From Thalassolituus sp. UBA674 (GTDB lineage: Bacteria; Pseudomonadota; Gammaproteobacteria; Pseudomonadales; Oceanobacteraceae): DNA of 64,000 nt. Position numbers and translations under genes: made by a program. Under the pieces are notes generated by a model. That model made no database searches. It was not told the DNA's origin and saw only the letters and a program-made list of their open reading frames with translations. Positions 53,496 through 61,055 of the stretch are shown piece after piece. Every line of letters begins with the position of its first letter. Position 1 is the first letter of the stretch. The stretch spans positions 1 through 64,000 of the forward strand of contig DBNK01000029.1 of the NCBI GenBank assembly GCA_002298335.1, in the 5' to 3' direction.

Positions 53496-53609
53496 CCGGT
53501 CCTGTCCTTCATCATCTGTTTACGGAATTCGTCGCCGGGTACATAACCCGGGGGCGGGCCAGATAATATCTGCTCATTTCTGCAGAGACAACGTGACCGG
53601 AAGAGAACC

Positions 53610-54569
53610 ATGCAGGCAAGTGACCTCGTTCAGCAGCTACACCGCCTTTTCAGAGAACAGCCCGCCGGGCTGAATATGATGAACCTGATGACGGAGCTGG
53701 CGGCCTCACCAGACCAGTTGCAGCAGGCTCTGACCAGTCTGCAGAAGGATTTCTCGGCGCCGCTGGAATACCTCAGTGAGCAGCGACTCTGGCGTTATAA
53801 AGCCGCTGCCGCTGACTTCACCCTGCCGGGTATATCACTGACTGCCGGAGAGTTGCGCAGCCTGATCACGGTCATCAACCTGCTGGAAGATCTGAATGAA
53901 GGTCTGACGGACGATGGACTCGGGGATTCTGCACGCCAGATTGAGAGCATGATGCGCTCGCGGGGACTGAGCCCGGATGATCTGAGGCGTCGGGTCAGAG
54001 TGCTCAGCGCGACTCAGGGGAAGGTCAACAACCATATTTACCGTCAGATCAGTGAGGCACTGTTTAACCGGCACCGGCTGGACATCCGCTATGTTGCCCG
54101 GGACCAGAGCATCAGTGAGCGGGTGATCAGTCCACAGACACTGGTGTATTACCGTGAACACTGGTATCTGGATGCCTGGTGCCACCGCCGCCATCAGATG
54201 CGCACTTTTATGCTCAGCCGTATCAGCAGTGCCGTGGTGTTGGCTGACGCGGCTGAAGAATTCGCGGATGCCGTGCTGGAAGAGCACTTTCACAACAGTT
54301 ACGGAATTTTCTCCGGAGCCGAAACCCACACCGCGGAGATTACTTTTCTCCCGGGTGCCGCGCATCTGGTGGCGCAACTGCGCTGGCATCCTCAGGCGAC
54401 CGGGCGCTGGGATGGCGATCAGTATCATCTGTCGCTGCCATACAATGACGGCCGCGAGTTGCTGCGGGATCTGCTGTCTTATGCACCGGATGTGGTGATC
54501 AACGCCCCGGATGAACTCCGGGCCGCCTACCGCAAACGTCTGCAGGACGGACTCAACCGGAATCTCTGA
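53610..54569 (+). CDS. WYL-domain transcriptional regulator
   Basis: 319 residues. An N-terminal winged helix-turn-helix (about 1-65) is followed by a helical linker and a WYL domain with YYREHWYLDAWCHRRHQMRTF, the eponymous WYL motif and the basic patch that binds small ligands or nucleic acids, then a WCX-type C-terminus. No defence genes are adjacent, so a housekeeping or metabolic role is likely. The stop overlaps the SDR gene start by one base. Confidence 0.92.
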   Translation: MQASDLVQQLHRLFREQPAGLNMMNLMTELAASPDQLQQALTSLQKDFSAPLEYLSEQRLWRYKAAAADFTLPGISLTAGELRSLITVINLLEDLNEGLTDDGLGDSARQIESMMRSRGLSPDDLRRRVRVLSATQGKVNNHIYRQISEALFNRHRLDIRYVARDQSISERVISPQTLVYYREHWYLDAWCHRRHQMRTFMLSRISSAVVLADAAEEFADAVLEEHFHNSYGIFSGAETHTAEITFLPGAAHLVAQLRWHPQATGRWDGDQYHLSLPYNDGRELLRDLLSYAPDVVINAPDELRAAYRKRLQDGLNRNL

Positions 54570-55261
54570 TGCGCATTCTGATTGCCGGAAGCAGCAGCAC
54601 CATAGCCAGGGCCATCGGTCGCCAGCTCAAAGCACAGGGGGAAGAGGTATTTACCCTGAGCCGTGAGGGCAGTAAAGAATCAGAACATCTCTGCACCGAT
54701 CTCAGTGTTGAAGACAACATTCCGCACATTGAAGACTTTATTAAGAACGTCCATCCGGATGTGATTTTCTGCTGCAACGGTCTGCTTCACAATGACGGTG
54801 GCTACCCGGAAAAATCCCTCAAGCAGTTGTCGGATGCCTGGTTGCAGCAGAATCTGAACGTAAACCTTTTGTGTCATATGCATCTGGCACGGGCGGCGGA
54901 CAGTCTGGTCAGCCGCAAGCACCCGCTGCGCTGGATTTCACTGTCGGCTATGGTTGGCAGCATTGAAGATAATCATCTGGGCGGTTGGTACAGCTACCGT
55001 ATCAGCAAGGCCGCACTGAATATGTTCATCCGCACGCTTTCCATTGAGTGGGGCAGACGTTCACCGGCGTCGGTTGTGGTAGCGCAGCATCCGGGAACCA
55101 CAGTGTCCGCATTATCTGAACCCTTTGCTGAGGGGATTCCTGAAGGCAGGATTTATTCTGCTGAGCAGACTGCGGAGCGGTTGATTGAGGTGATGCGCTC
55201 TCTCAATCAAACGCATCACGGCAGGTTACTGCACTGGGATGGCCGTATCCTGCCGTTTTAA
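54569..55261 (+). CDS. Short-chain dehydrogenase (CsgA/SniffeR-like SDR)
   Basis: 230-residue SDR. The glycine motif is atypical (GSSSTIARAI instead of TGxxxGIG), but CCNGLL, SLSAMVGSIEDN and YSYRISKAALN (catalytic Tyr and Lys) are present. It starts at the ATG at 54569, overlapping the WYL stop (TGATG), so it is probably the regulator's partner gene. The substrate is unknown. Confidence 0.88.
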   Translation: MRILIAGSSSTIARAIGRQLKAQGEEVFTLSREGSKESEHLCTDLSVEDNIPHIEDFIKNVHPDVIFCCNGLLHNDGGYPEKSLKQLSDAWLQQNLNVNLLCHMHLARAADSLVSRKHPLRWISLSAMVGSIEDNHLGGWYSYRISKAALNMFIRTLSIEWGRRSPASVVVAQHPGTTVSALSEPFAEGIPEGRIYSAEQTAERLIEVMRSLNQTHHGRLLHWDGRILPF

Positions 55262-55276
55262 TCCGGCGGACTCTTC

Positions 55277-55750
55277 TCAGAGGCTGTCCAGTACTTCCAG
55301 CAGATCGTCATGGTGGGTCTTGGTTTTGACCTTAGCCATCACCTGCGCCAGCTTGCCGTCTTCATCAATGATGAAGGTCACACGGTGAACCCCCATGAAT
55401 TCTTTGCCCATGAACTTCTTCATCGCCCATACGCCATAGAGCTCGGCAATGGCGTGGTCTTCGTCGGAGAGCATGTCGAAATTAAGCTCATCACGGTCAA
55501 TAAATTTCTGCAGACGCTTAGGTGCATCCGGGCTGATACCAAACACTCTGACATTACGCTTTTTCAGCTCGGCTTCCGTGTCACGCAGGCCGCAGGCCTG
55601 AACGGTACAGCCCGGTGTCATGGCTTTCGGGTAAAAATACAGCACAACCTTCTGGCCTTTCAGGCTGCTCAGGGTCACTTCTTCTTCGCGTTGGTTCAGT
55701 GTGGTGAAGTCCGGTGCAGTCTCACCGACCGGAGGAAAATTCAGGGCCAT
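55277..55750 (-). CDS. bcp: Thioredoxin-dependent thiol peroxidase Bcp
   Basis: Peroxiredoxin of the Bcp/PrxQ group that reduces peroxides. 157 residues; PKAMTPGCTVQACGLRD holds the peroxidatic cysteine and the nearby resolving cysteine five residues on. Preceded by GGACATT. It converges on the SDR gene. Confidence 0.95.
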   Translation of the reverse strand: MALNFPPVGETAPDFTTLNQREEEVTLSSLKGQKVVLYFYPKAMTPGCTVQACGLRDTEAELKKRNVRVFGISPDAPKRLQKFIDRDELNFDMLSDEDHAIAELYGVWAMKKFMGKEFMGVHRVTFIIDEDGKLAQVMAKVKTKTHHDDLLEVLDSL

Positions 55751-55851
55751 AATGTCCTCTGTATAACAAGTGTATAGGTCAGCGCTCAGGCTACCCGATA
55801 GACGTGAGAAATCAAGGTTTGAGAATGAGAACCTGTCCGGGCTGTCAGAAT

Positions 55852-56367
55852 TTACTGCAGGAGCAGTGGCGTCACCGGGATACAGCAGCAGGGTAGTATT
55901 TCATCGTCATCGATCCAGGCCATGGGTTCCGTGGTGTAGTGAACATGGCCTTCCCTGAGCTTCATACGGCAGCTGCCACAGTAGCCTTCGCGGCACTGGT
56001 ATTCAATGTGGATATCCTGCGACTCCAGTGATTCCAGCAGGCTGCCGGCGTGCTGGAAACGCGCTTCCCGGCCATCGGCAAGGCGCACGGCAAACACTGG
56101 TTTGGCCATGCCATCGAATTCGATCTGGGGGGTAGGCTCAGGGCTTTCGGCAAGGTAGCCGAACAGGTCACCCTGATCAGCCGGTTCCGGAGCAGGGGCC
56201 GGAATAATACGTTGGCGGTTTTGCGGAGCGGGTTCACCCAGGTCCATTTCCAGCTGGGTGCTGCCTCCGCCAACCAGTTCCATCTCGGTCTGGGCGGCGG
56301 AGTAAAAGGTTCTTGAAGGAAACCAGCGGCGCCGCCGGATCAGCGGTGCCTTAGCAGAAACCATCAT
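55852..56367 (-). CDS. yfaE: YfaE-like 2Fe-2S ferredoxin of class Ia RNR, with long N-terminal extension
   Basis: The C-terminal 85 residues are a plant-type 2Fe-2S ferredoxin with C125, C130, C133 and the PCCC cluster at 160-162, as in E. coli YfaE, which maintains the NrdB diferric-tyrosyl cofactor. The N-terminal 85 residues are extra: basic, then acidic and proline-rich, probably disordered. They contain QLEMDL (38-43) and QGDLF (65-69), which resemble beta-clamp-binding peptides. The ATG at 56367 overlaps the nrdB stop. Length 171 against about 84 for YfaE. Confidence 0.88.
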   Translation of the reverse strand: MMVSAKAPLIRRRRWFPSRTFYSAAQTEMELVGGGSTQLEMDLGEPAPQNRQRIIPAPAPEPADQGDLFGYLAESPEPTPQIEFDGMAKPVFAVRLADGREARFQHAGSLLESLESQDIHIEYQCREGYCGSCRMKLREGHVHYTTEPMAWIDDDEILPCCCIPVTPLLLQ

Positions 56368-57497
56368 CAGAGATCGAAGTCACCGAAGTCGGCGGTGTCC
56401 ACTTCGCTGTCGATGGCGCCAACGAGATAAGAACTGATTTCCGCTTCCTGCGGAGCCACCTGAACGTTGTCGCTGTTCAGCCAGGCATTGATCCACGGCA
56501 GTGGGTTGTTGCGGGCCGGGAATACAGGCTCAAAGCCCAGTGCACCAATGCGCTGGTTGGTGATGTATTCGACGTACTGGCACAGGATGTCTTTGTTCAG
56601 ACCGATCATGGAGCCGTCTTTGAACAGATATTCGGCCCAGCCTTTTTCCTGTTCGGCAGCTTCAGTGAAGATGGCGACGACGTCATCACGGCATTCTCTG
56701 GCGATTTCAGCGAATTCTGCATCGTCTTTACCGGCTGCGATGATCTGCAGCATGTGCTGGGTACCGGTCAGGTGCAGGGCTTCGTCGCGGGCAATCAGCT
56801 TGATGATTTTGGCGTTGCCTTCCATCTTGGCACGTTCGGCAAAGGCGAATGAGCAGGCAAAGCTGACATAAAAGCGGATGGCTTCCAGTACGTTCACGGA
56901 TACCAGAGTCAGGTACAGGCGGCGCTTCAGTTCACGCAGGGTAACTTCGACCGTCTCACCATTAACCGTATGCGTCCCTTCACCCAGCTGGATGTAATAG
57001 TTACTCAGATTGATGAAGTCGTCGTAATAACGGGTAACGGATTCAGCACGACGTACGATGTACTCATTTTTCGTGATGTCATCAAACACCACAGCCGGGT
57101 TCGGTACGATGTTACGCACAATATGGGTGTACGAACGGCTGTGGATGGTCTCACTGAACGACCAGGTTTCGATCCAGGTTTCCAGTTCAGGCAGAGACAC
57201 CACCGGCAGCAGGGCGACATTGGGCGAGCGGCCCTGGACGGAGTCGAGCAGGGTCTGATACTTCAGGTTGGAGACGAAAATGTGCTTTTCATGCTCCGGC
57301 AGATCCATGAAATCCTTGCGGTCACTGGCCAGGTCCACTTCTTCCGGACGCCAGAAGAAGGACAGCTGCTTCTCAATCAGGTTTTCAAAGATCTTATGCT
57401 TCTGCTGGTCGTAGCGGGCTACGTTCACCAGCTCACCGAAGAACATCGGCTGGCTGAAGGTATCAAACTCGTTGCGGTTAAAGGTGGTGTAGGCCAT
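56367..57497 (-). CDS. nrdB: Class Ia ribonucleotide reductase beta subunit
   Basis: Radical-generating subunit of RNR. 376 residues when started at the ATG at 57497 (MAYTTFNRN), the same length as E. coli NrdB and collinear with it. Iron-ligand motifs EKHIF, SETIHSRSYTH and ARDEALHLTGTQH and the C-terminal tail that binds NrdA are present. A GTG at 57515 would add six residues. Lies between nrdA and yfaE. Confidence 0.97.
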   Translation of the reverse strand: MAYTTFNRNEFDTFSQPMFFGELVNVARYDQQKHKIFENLIEKQLSFFWRPEEVDLASDRKDFMDLPEHEKHIFVSNLKYQTLLDSVQGRSPNVALLPVVSLPELETWIETWSFSETIHSRSYTHIVRNIVPNPAVVFDDITKNEYIVRRAESVTRYYDDFINLSNYYIQLGEGTHTVNGETVEVTLRELKRRLYLTLVSVNVLEAIRFYVSFACSFAFAERAKMEGNAKIIKLIARDEALHLTGTQHMLQIIAAGKDDAEFAEIARECRDDVVAIFTEAAEQEKGWAEYLFKDGSMIGLNKDILCQYVEYITNQRIGALGFEPVFPARNNPLPWINAWLNSDNVQVAPQEAEISSYLVGAIDSEVDTADFGDFDL

Positions 57498-57553
57498 ACC
57501 CGTATCAGTACTCACAATACTGGCCGCCTGCGCGGCCGTGTTTTATTCAGAAA

Positions 57554-59836
57554 TCAGATTTTACAGGCGCCGCCGGCACAGTCATCGTCTTCTTCTTTGG
57601 CAACGTCTTTCTGCGGATCTTCCATACCATCACGGGTGTTGTGATAGTAGAGCGTCTTCACACCGTTGCGGTAGGCGGTCAGCAGGTCTTTCAGCAATTG
57701 TTGCATCGGAACCTTGTTGCCCGGGAAGCGTGACGGGTCGTAATTGGTGTTGGCTGAAATCGCCTGGTCAACGAACTTCTGCATGATACCCACAAGTTGC
57801 AGGTATCCGGTATTGTCCGGAATCTTCCACAGCAGTTCGTACTGGGATTTCAGACGCTCGAATTCAGGCACGACCTGCTTGAGGATGCCGTCTTTGCTCT
57901 GCTTGACGCTGATGTAGCCACGCGGTGGTTCGATACCGTTGGTGGCGTTACTGATCTGCGACGAGGTTTCCGACGGCATCAGCGCGGTCAGGGTTGAGTT
58001 GCGCAGGCCATCGGTGAGTATGTCTTTACGCAGCGTTTCCCAATCGTAATGCAGAGGTTCATCACAGAACTTATCGACTTCTTTCTTGTAGCTGTCGATG
58101 GGCAGAATCCCCTGAGCGTACGTGGTGTCACTGAAGGCACTGCAGGCACCCTGTTCCTTTGCCAGTCTGTTGGAGGCTTTCAGTAGCCAGTACTGAATGG
58201 CTTCAAAGGCTTTGTGGGTCAGGCCATTGGCGCTGCCATCGGAGTATTTTACCCCGTTCTTGGCCAGATAGTAGGCAAAGTTAATCACACCCACGCCCAG
58301 AGTACGGCGCGACAGAGAGGCTTTCTCGGCGGCCACGACCGGGTAATCCTGATAGCTCAGCAGGCTGTCGAGGGCGCGCACAATCAGGTCAGACAGTTCT
58401 TCCAGCTCGTCGAGATTTTCCAGTGCACCCAGGTTGAAAGCGGCGAGGGTACACAGAGCGATTTCACCATTCTCGTCGTTGATGTCTTTCAGTGGCTTGG
58501 TCGGCAGGGCGATCTCAAGACACAGGTTAGACTGACGGACCGGTGCTTTTTTCGGGTTGAACGGGCTGTGGGTATTACAGTGGTCGACGTTCTGGATGTA
58601 GATACGGCCGGTACTGGCGCGCTCCTGCATCATCATGGCAAACAGATCGACGGCCTTGATGACTTTTTTGCGGATGCTGTCATCGGCTTCGTACTTCACG
58701 TAGAGCTGTTCAAAGCGTTCCTGATCTTCGAAGAAGGCGTCGTACAGGCCCGGTACATCGCTCGGTGAGAACAGGGTGATGTTGCCGTTCTTGATCATGC
58801 GCTCGTACATCAGCTTGTTCAGCTGCACGCCGTAATCGAGGTGACGCACACGGTTTTCTTCAACACCACGGTTGTTCTTCAGCACCAGCAGGCTTTCTAC
58901 TTCATAGTGCCAGATCGGGTAGAACAGCGTCGCTGCACCACCACGGACACCGCCCTGAGAACAGGACTTAACCGCGGTCTGGAAGTGTTTGTAGAATGGG
59001 ATACAGCCGGTATGGAAGGCTTCACCACCGCGGATCGGGCTGCCGAGCGCGCGGATACGGCCACCGTTGATACCGATACCGGCACGCTGGGACACATACT
59101 TGATGATGGCCCCGGCAGTGGCGTTAATGGAATCCAGGCTGTCTCCGGCTTCGATCAGTACACAGGAGCTGAACTGACGGGTCGGGGTGCGGACACCGGC
59201 CATAATCGGTGTCGGCAGTGACAGTTTGAAGGTCGAAACTGCGTCGTAAAAACGCTTGATGTAATCCAGACGGCGTTCTTTGTCGTAACCGGAGAACAGG
59301 CAGGCGGCAATCAGCACATACAGAAACTGGGCACTCTCAAATACCTGGCCTGAAACCCGGTTCTGCACCAGATACTTGCCTTCGAGCTGTTTCACCGCAG
59401 CGTAGCTGAAGTTGAGATCGCGGCTGTGGTCGATGAAGTCGTCCATTGCCGTAATTTCTTCTTCGGTGTAGTCGGTCAGCAGGTGTTCGTCGTAACGCTC
59501 CATGGCGACCATTTTCTTCACATGGTCGAGCAGCGTCGGTGGCTCAAACCGGCCATAAGCCTTTTTGCGCAGGTGGAAAATATTCAGCCGGGCAGCCATG
59601 TACTGGTAATCCGGCACCTCTTCTGAGATGAGGTCCGCAGCAGCCTTGATCAGGGTTTCGTGAATTTCAGAAGTCTGGATGCCGTCGAAGAACTGCAGAT
59701 GTGCGCGCAGCTCCACCTCAGACACAGACACCTTATCCAGCCCGTCTGCAGCCCATTCCACCACTTTGTGGATTTTATCGAGATTCAGTGGTTCCTGAGT
59801 GCCATCACGCTTGGTGACTTTGAGCGTCGAGTTCAT
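57554..59836 (-). CDS. nrdA: Class Ia ribonucleotide reductase alpha subunit
   Basis: Catalytic subunit that makes dNDPs. 760 residues, as E. coli NrdA. An N-terminal ATP cone (VTKRDG-type, about 1-95) provides dATP inhibition; SSCVLIE, NLCLEIALPTKP and NTNYDPSRFP follow, and the tail CAGGACKI holds the redox-shuttle cysteine pair. The ATG at 59836 aligns with homologues; a TTG at 59857 has a stronger ribosome site (AAGGAG) and would add seven residues. Controlled by the promoter at 59968-59996. Confidence 0.98.
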   Translation of the reverse strand: MNSTLKVTKRDGTQEPLNLDKIHKVVEWAADGLDKVSVSEVELRAHLQFFDGIQTSEIHETLIKAAADLISEEVPDYQYMAARLNIFHLRKKAYGRFEPPTLLDHVKKMVAMERYDEHLLTDYTEEEITAMDDFIDHSRDLNFSYAAVKQLEGKYLVQNRVSGQVFESAQFLYVLIAACLFSGYDKERRLDYIKRFYDAVSTFKLSLPTPIMAGVRTPTRQFSSCVLIEAGDSLDSINATAGAIIKYVSQRAGIGINGGRIRALGSPIRGGEAFHTGCIPFYKHFQTAVKSCSQGGVRGGAATLFYPIWHYEVESLLVLKNNRGVEENRVRHLDYGVQLNKLMYERMIKNGNITLFSPSDVPGLYDAFFEDQERFEQLYVKYEADDSIRKKVIKAVDLFAMMMQERASTGRIYIQNVDHCNTHSPFNPKKAPVRQSNLCLEIALPTKPLKDINDENGEIALCTLAAFNLGALENLDELEELSDLIVRALDSLLSYQDYPVVAAEKASLSRRTLGVGVINFAYYLAKNGVKYSDGSANGLTHKAFEAIQYWLLKASNRLAKEQGACSAFSDTTYAQGILPIDSYKKEVDKFCDEPLHYDWETLRKDILTDGLRNSTLTALMPSETSSQISNATNGIEPPRGYISVKQSKDGILKQVVPEFERLKSQYELLWKIPDNTGYLQLVGIMQKFVDQAISANTNYDPSRFPGNKVPMQQLLKDLLTAYRNGVKTLYYHNTRDGMEDPQKDVAKEEDDDCAGGACKI

Positions 59837-59889
59837 GTCTGTAATGCCTTTGTTCAAGGGGATACTGCTCCTTAAGTCCTTGATTCTGT

Positions 59890-59929
59890 ACGGTCTCCGG
59901 GGGCGCCCCGGAGCGGGGAAGGAGACCGT
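59890..59929 (-). other. Leader hairpin structure of the nrdA mRNA
   Basis: Two alternative stems share bases: outer arms ACGGTCTCC (59890-59898) and GGAGACCGT (59921-59929), and an inner stem CTCCGGGG / CCCCGGAG (59895-59902, 59906-59913) with a 3-base loop. Both use 59895-59898, so they compete or form one bulged hairpin. No T-run follows. It lies in the predicted 5' leader. Confidence 0.6.
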
Positions 59930-59963
59930 CTAAGTAACTGACCTGCAGCAGGTTTTAATACGT

Positions 59964-59979
59964 CCACAAGATAATGCGC
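59964..59979 (-). promoter_or_regulatory. Putative NrdR box 1
   Basis: On the minus strand GCGCATTATCTTGTGG, about 11 of 16 matches to the NrdR consensus acaCwAtATaTwGtgt. It overlaps the predicted -10. It lies 32 bp from box 2, the helical phasing expected for paired NrdR boxes. Confidence 0.55.
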
Positions 59980-59996
59980 TGCCCAGTCGAATTCAA
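59968..59996 (-). promoter_or_regulatory. Predicted sigma70 promoter of nrdA
   Basis: On the minus strand TTGAAT (59991-59996) and TATCTT (59968-59973) are separated by exactly 17 bp. NrdR-like boxes overlap both elements, which explains repression by occlusion. The leader to the ATG would be about 125 bases. Confidence 0.55.
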
Positions 59997-60011
59997 CCCC
60001 AGATGTAGTGT
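59996..60011 (-). promoter_or_regulatory. Putative NrdR box 2
   Basis: On the minus strand ACACTACATCTGGGGT, about 12 of 16 matches to the NrdR consensus. It touches the predicted -35 and starts exactly 32 bp from box 1. Confidence 0.6.
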
Positions 60012-60026
60012 TGGTTTCAGCGGGCG

Positions 60027-60035
60027 TGTGGATAA
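60027..60035 (-). promoter_or_regulatory. DnaA box upstream of nrdA
   Basis: TTATCCACA on the minus strand, the perfect high-affinity DnaA 9-mer. It lies about 30 bp upstream of the predicted nrdA -35. DnaA control of nrdAB through such boxes is known in E. coli. Confidence 0.65.
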
Positions 60036-60039
60036 GTTG

Positions 60040-60060
60040 TGCGTATCAGGTTGATACGCA
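60040..60060. promoter_or_regulatory. 21-bp perfect palindrome between nrdA and the response regulator
   Basis: TGCGTATCA and TGATACGCA flank a central GGT. The 9-bp arms are perfect. It adjoins the DnaA box and could be an operator for an unidentified regulator acting on either divergent gene. Confidence 0.55.
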
Positions 60061-60267
60061 GGGGGCATCAGCCGCTGCGCGGCGGCCCCATGGGCTTGGG
60101 CAGAAACTTCACAAAATGTGCCGTCTGTGACAACTGCAAATGACTCTCATCGTTTACTTTGTGCAACAGTGTAAAACAGGGTCTACAGTTAATGAGAGGC
60201 AGCCTGTATGCGTAACCGCCACAGGCGATGGTCCTTACATTCCAATTGTAAGCAATGGTACTTCTTC

Positions 60268-61008
60268 ATGTTAAAGAACGACTCGCACTCACAAACAGAC
60301 GTTAACTGGCGGATCATGATCGTCGAAGACGATGAACGTCTGTCCGCTTTGACGAAGGACTATCTCGAAAGCAATGGCATGAAAGTGACCGTCGAAGGTG
60401 ACGGCAGCCGCGCCATTGAACGCATTAAGTCGGAGCAGCCGGATCTGGTGGTACTCGATCTGATGTTGCCGGGCGAAGACGGTCTGGCCGTCTGTCGTCT
60501 GGTTCGTCCTTACTACAAGGGCCCGATTCTGATGCTCACCGCCCGGACCGAAGACCTCGATCAGGTACTGGGTCTGGAAATGGGCGCTGATGATTACGTT
60601 GCCAAGCCGGTGCGTCCACGCGTGTTGCTGGCCCGCATCCGCGCTCTGCTGCGACGGGTACATGATCTGCCGAATGAAGAAAAGCAGGAGATGCCTTCAT
60701 CTTCACGCCTGACCTTCGGCAATCTGGTGGTCGACAGTTCCATGCGTGAGGCCTGGCTGGCCGGCGAGAGTATTGACCTCACCAGTGCGGAATTTGATCT
60801 GCTGTGGCTGCTGTCCAGTAATGCCGGGCGCATCCTCACCCGGGAAGAAATCTTTAACCAGCTGCGTGGCATAGAGTACGACGGGCAGGATCGTTCGATC
60901 GATGTACGCGTGTCGCGTATCCGTCCGAAAGTCGGTGATGATCCGATGAACCCGCGCCGGATCAAAACCGTGCGCAGCAAGGGCTACCTGTTCGTCAAAG
61001 AACTGTGA
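60268..61008 (+). CDS. OmpR-family response regulator, RstA-like
   Basis: 246 residues. Receiver domain with VEDDERL (acidic pocket), the phosphorylation site in VVLDLMLPGEDG and the lysine in DDYVAKPVRP; C-terminal winged helix with LTSAEFDLLWLL and DRSIDVRVSRIRPKVGDD. The closest type I recognise is RstA. Start at the ATG at 60268 has no clear ribosome site; the in-frame ATG at 60208, with GAGAGG 8 bases upstream, would add 20 basic residues. It is followed by its cognate kinase. Confidence 0.9.
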   Translation: MLKNDSHSQTDVNWRIMIVEDDERLSALTKDYLESNGMKVTVEGDGSRAIERIKSEQPDLVVLDLMLPGEDGLAVCRLVRPYYKGPILMLTARTEDLDQVLGLEMGADDYVAKPVRPRVLLARIRALLRRVHDLPNEEKQEMPSSSRLTFGNLVVDSSMREAWLAGESIDLTSAEFDLLWLLSSNAGRILTREEIFNQLRGIEYDGQDRSIDVRVSRIRPKVGDDPMNPRRIKTVRSKGYLFVKEL

Positions 61009-61055
61009 TGGCAGGCCACTGACCCGGTTGAGGAGTAAGGCGTATTTTTATCCGG

